Shown here in pieces: positions 5,139 through 6,857 of a stretch of 6,857 bases of DNA. The notes beneath the pieces were generated by a model. It was not told the origin of the DNA. It saw only the letters and a program-made list of their open reading frames with translations, and made no database searches. How positions within the stretch are numbered: position 1 is the stretch's first letter; each line of letters starts with the position of its first letter. Made by a program: the position numbers and the translations under genes. This DNA comes from JBBRMQ01 sp038230775 (lineage in GTDB: Bacteria > Acidobacteriota > Thermoanaerobaculia > Gp7-AA8): assembly GCA_038230775.1 (NCBI GenBank), contig JBBRMQ010000232.1:1-6857 (forward strand), given 5' to 3'.

Positions 5139-5144
5139 TATAAT
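5139..5144 (+). promoter_or_regulatory. Perfect -10 box (TATAAT) of the HD-GYP gene, apparently leaderless
   Basis: A consensus TATAAT ends 6 nt before the ATG at 5151, which would put the transcript start on the start codon itself. No Shine-Dalgarno-like sequence lies between. The -35 position (about 5116-5121, AAATTC) is inside the heptamer array and does not resemble TTGACA, so an activator or a different promoter class may be involved. Confidence 0.5.
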
Positions 5145-5150
5145 TAGCCA

Positions 5151-6857
5151 ATGCCTGAAGCAGCCCCCATACCGACTCCATCCCGCCGCCCCCGGCTCCT
5201 CTGGACCGTCCTCGGCGCGATGGTGCTCGTCGGCCTTTTGCCTCTCGTGGTCTCGCATTACGTGCTGATCGGCATCAATCGCGAGGCGCTCGAGACGCAG
5301 TCGATGAAGTACCTGACCCGCTCGGCGCTGAGCATCTCGACCGAGATCCAGAGCACGGTGGCGAGCAACACGCAGCAGCTGACGAAGATCGCCGGAAGCG
5401 TCAAGGCGATGAAGGCGGCGCTGCCCGCCGGAACCGATCCGTTCATTTTCATGGCGCAGAGCGGCGCGATCCGGGACTTCCTCACGCCGGACAGCGAGTT
5501 GCTCGCGCTGCGCATTCTCAATCAGTCCGGCCAGGGAGCAGAGGCCAAACCGACGGGTTTGGACAAACCGATTCTCGAGGAGATGGATCTCACGCGCGCC
5601 GCTGCCGGCAAGGGGCAGGTGATCACCGGCACGTTTCAGATGGTGACGTCGCTGAATCAACCCGCGGTGCTCATTGCGGTTCCGGTAAGCGACGGCGATC
5701 AGGTGATCGGCGTCGTGCAGGGACTCGTGAGTCTCAAGCGCGTCAGCGATCGCATTCGCGAAGACGGCCGCGGCGGCGTCAGCGCGTTCGTCGTCGATCG
5801 CAACGGCAAGGTGCTCATGCACAGCGAGCCGAGTGTCAACGTCGAGCATCCCGATTACTCGGCGCTCAAGATTGTCGAGGAGTTCTCGAAAGCTCCGGTG
5901 CGCCTCACCGAAAGCTACGCCGATCTCAAGGGCGTCCGGGTCCTGGGGACGGTGGCGCCGGTGGGACGTCCCGACTGGGGCGTCGTCGTGCAGCAACCGG
6001 AAGAGCAGGCGTTCGCGTCGGTGAGCCGGATGGAGCGCGGGACGCTGGAGTGGGGTGCCATCGCCCTCGGCCTCGCGGCCGTGGTGGCCATCCTGTTCGC
6101 CTCCGGCATCGCCAGACCCGTGCGGCTGCTTGCCGAGCGCACGCGCGACATCGCCAGCGGCAACTACCAGCAGCGCATCGAAGTCAAAACGCACAATGAG
6201 ATCGGCGACCTCGCCGACAACTTCAACGTGATGTCGTCCGCGATTCAGCAGGCGGTCGAGCAGCTCAAGAAATCGGCGAGCGAGAACAACCTGCTGTTCA
6301 TCAACTCGGTGCGCATGCTCGCGGCGGCCATCGATGCGAAGGATCCGTACACGCGCGGGCACTCGGAGCGCGTGGCGCGCTACTCGATCGCCATCGGAAA
6401 GAATCTTGCGCTGCCCGAGAAGGAGATGAAGAATCTGCGCATCAGCGCGCTGCTGCATGACGTCGGCAAAATCGGCATCGACGATCGCATCCTTCGCAAG
6501 CCGGGAGCGCTCAACGACGAAGAGTTCGAGCTCATGAAGCAACATCCGGCGAAAGGCGCCGTGATCATGGGCGGCATCTCGCAGGTCATCGACATCATCC
6601 CGGGCATGAAGTACCACCACGAGAAGTGGAGCGGCGGCGGCTACCCCGACAATCTCGAAGGTGAGGCGATCCCGATGCAGGCGCGCATCGTTGCGATCGC
6701 CGATACGTTCGACGCCATGACCACCAATCGCCCGTACCAGAAGGCGATGGAGCTCAACTACGTAGTCGACAAGATCAAGAGCTTCGGTGGCACACGCTTC
6801 GACCCGCGCGTCATCGATGCCTTTACCCGCGCGGTCAGCCGCAACGACATCACCATC
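5151..6857 (+). CDS. Membrane receptor with periplasmic sensor, HAMP and HD-GYP domains (partial, 3' end cut)
   Basis: 569 residues are visible, with no stop before the window end. Order of parts: basic cytosolic tip (SRRPR, 11-15), TM1 about 17-40, an extracytoplasmic region of about 255 residues (42-298) with dCACHE-like character (VLIAVPV, AFVVDRNGKVLMHSEP, WGVVVQQPEEQAF), TM2 about 300-320, HAMP about 321-373 (ASGNYQQRIEV, NEIGDLADNFNVM), then HD-GYP from about 383. HD-GYP domains hydrolyse cyclic di-GMP (sometimes cGAMP) to lower its cellular level. The metal-site residues are all present: His404 (TRGHSERVARY), His436-Asp437 (LLHDVGKIG), His465 (KQHPAKGA), His489-His490 (YHHEKW) and Asp518 (AIADTFDAMT). 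The GYP signature is intact at 497-499 (GGGYPD), so it is probably catalytic. Tyr400 stands four residues before His404, where the trimetal enzyme PmGH has Glu, which suggests a two-metal site. The ligand sensed outside is unknown. The gene is divergent from hemW, with a TATAAT abutting the ATG. Confidence 0.92.
   Translation, partial: MPEAAPIPTPSRRPRLLWTVLGAMVLVGLLPLVVSHYVLIGINREALETQSMKYLTRSALSISTEIQSTVASNTQQLTKIAGSVKAMKAALPAGTDPFIFMAQSGAIRDFLTPDSELLALRILNQSGQGAEAKPTGLDKPILEEMDLTRAAAGKGQVITGTFQMVTSLNQPAVLIAVPVSDGDQVIGVVQGLVSLKRVSDRIREDGRGGVSAFVVDRNGKVLMHSEPSVNVEHPDYSALKIVEEFSKAPVRLTESYADLKGVRVLGTVAPVGRPDWGVVVQQPEEQAFASVSRMERGTLEWGAIALGLAAVVAILFASGIARPVRLLAERTRDIASGNYQQRIEVKTHNEIGDLADNFNVMSSAIQQAVEQLKKSASENNLLFINSVRMLAAAIDAKDPYTRGHSERVARYSIAIGKNLALPEKEMKNLRISALLHDVGKIGIDDRILRKPGALNDEEFELMKQHPAKGAVIMGGISQVIDIIPGMKYHHEKWSGGGYPDNLEGEAIPMQARIVAIADTFDAMTTNRPYQKAMELNYVVDKIKSFGGTRFDPRVIDAFTRAVSRNDITI

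Noticed and set aside
5130..6620. Long open frame on the minus strand (496 codons) opposite the HD-GYP gene
   Set aside because: It is His/Arg/Asp-rich low-complexity antisense typical of GC-rich codon use; the plus strand encodes a full receptor with all HD-GYP motifs.

Overview
The window is GC-rich (roughly 60% or more by eye, except one AT-rich gap near 5040-5145) and densely coding. It comes from a bacterium with an outer membrane: there is a likely lipoprotein, a Sec-exported DsbA-like protein and a beta-barrel protein ending in Phe. The gene mix (STAS protein, Zn-type asparaginase, HemW, HD-GYP receptor) and the repeat-rich gaps would fit an Acidobacteriota-like or deltaproteobacterial soil lineage. 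That assignment is inference only; no rRNA or marker gene here settles it. No tRNA, rRNA, CRISPR array, transposase or phage gene was seen.

Layout. (1) 71-433 (+): a stand-alone STAS-domain anti-sigma-antagonist-like protein. (2) 434-631: a gap holding two inverted copies of a REP-like GC-rich palindromic repeat, then a possible -10 element abutting the next start codon. (3) 632-3119 (+): three genes overlapping by 4 and 1 nt, so almost surely one operon: a cytosolic Rhizobium etli-type asparaginase, a putative lipoprotein with a rhodanese fold that has lost its catalytic Cys, and a secreted CPTC thioredoxin-fold protein with an extra N-terminal domain. (4) 3120-3255: a gap between convergent genes filled with hairpins and a 7-bp-periodic repeat in two opposed arms. 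(5) 3256-5042 (-): hemW followed by an outer-membrane beta-barrel gene whose signal peptide is encoded across the end of hemW. (6) 5043-5150: a gap between divergent genes filled with a second 7-bp-periodic, two-armed inverted repeat of unrelated unit sequence, followed by a perfect TATAAT just upstream of the next ATG. (7) 5151-6857 (+): a membrane receptor with a periplasmic sensor region, HAMP and HD-GYP domain, cut off by the window end.

The genes are mostly housekeeping or signalling families and I do not see a defence system, biosynthetic cluster or mobile element. The most unusual signals are non-coding: two heptamer-phased inverted arrays of different sequence, one at each end of the minus-strand hemW/barrel block, and a pair of REP-like elements with a compensatory base-pair change. 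The Cys-less rhodanese next to a CPTC oxidoreductase is the most interesting protein-level observation.
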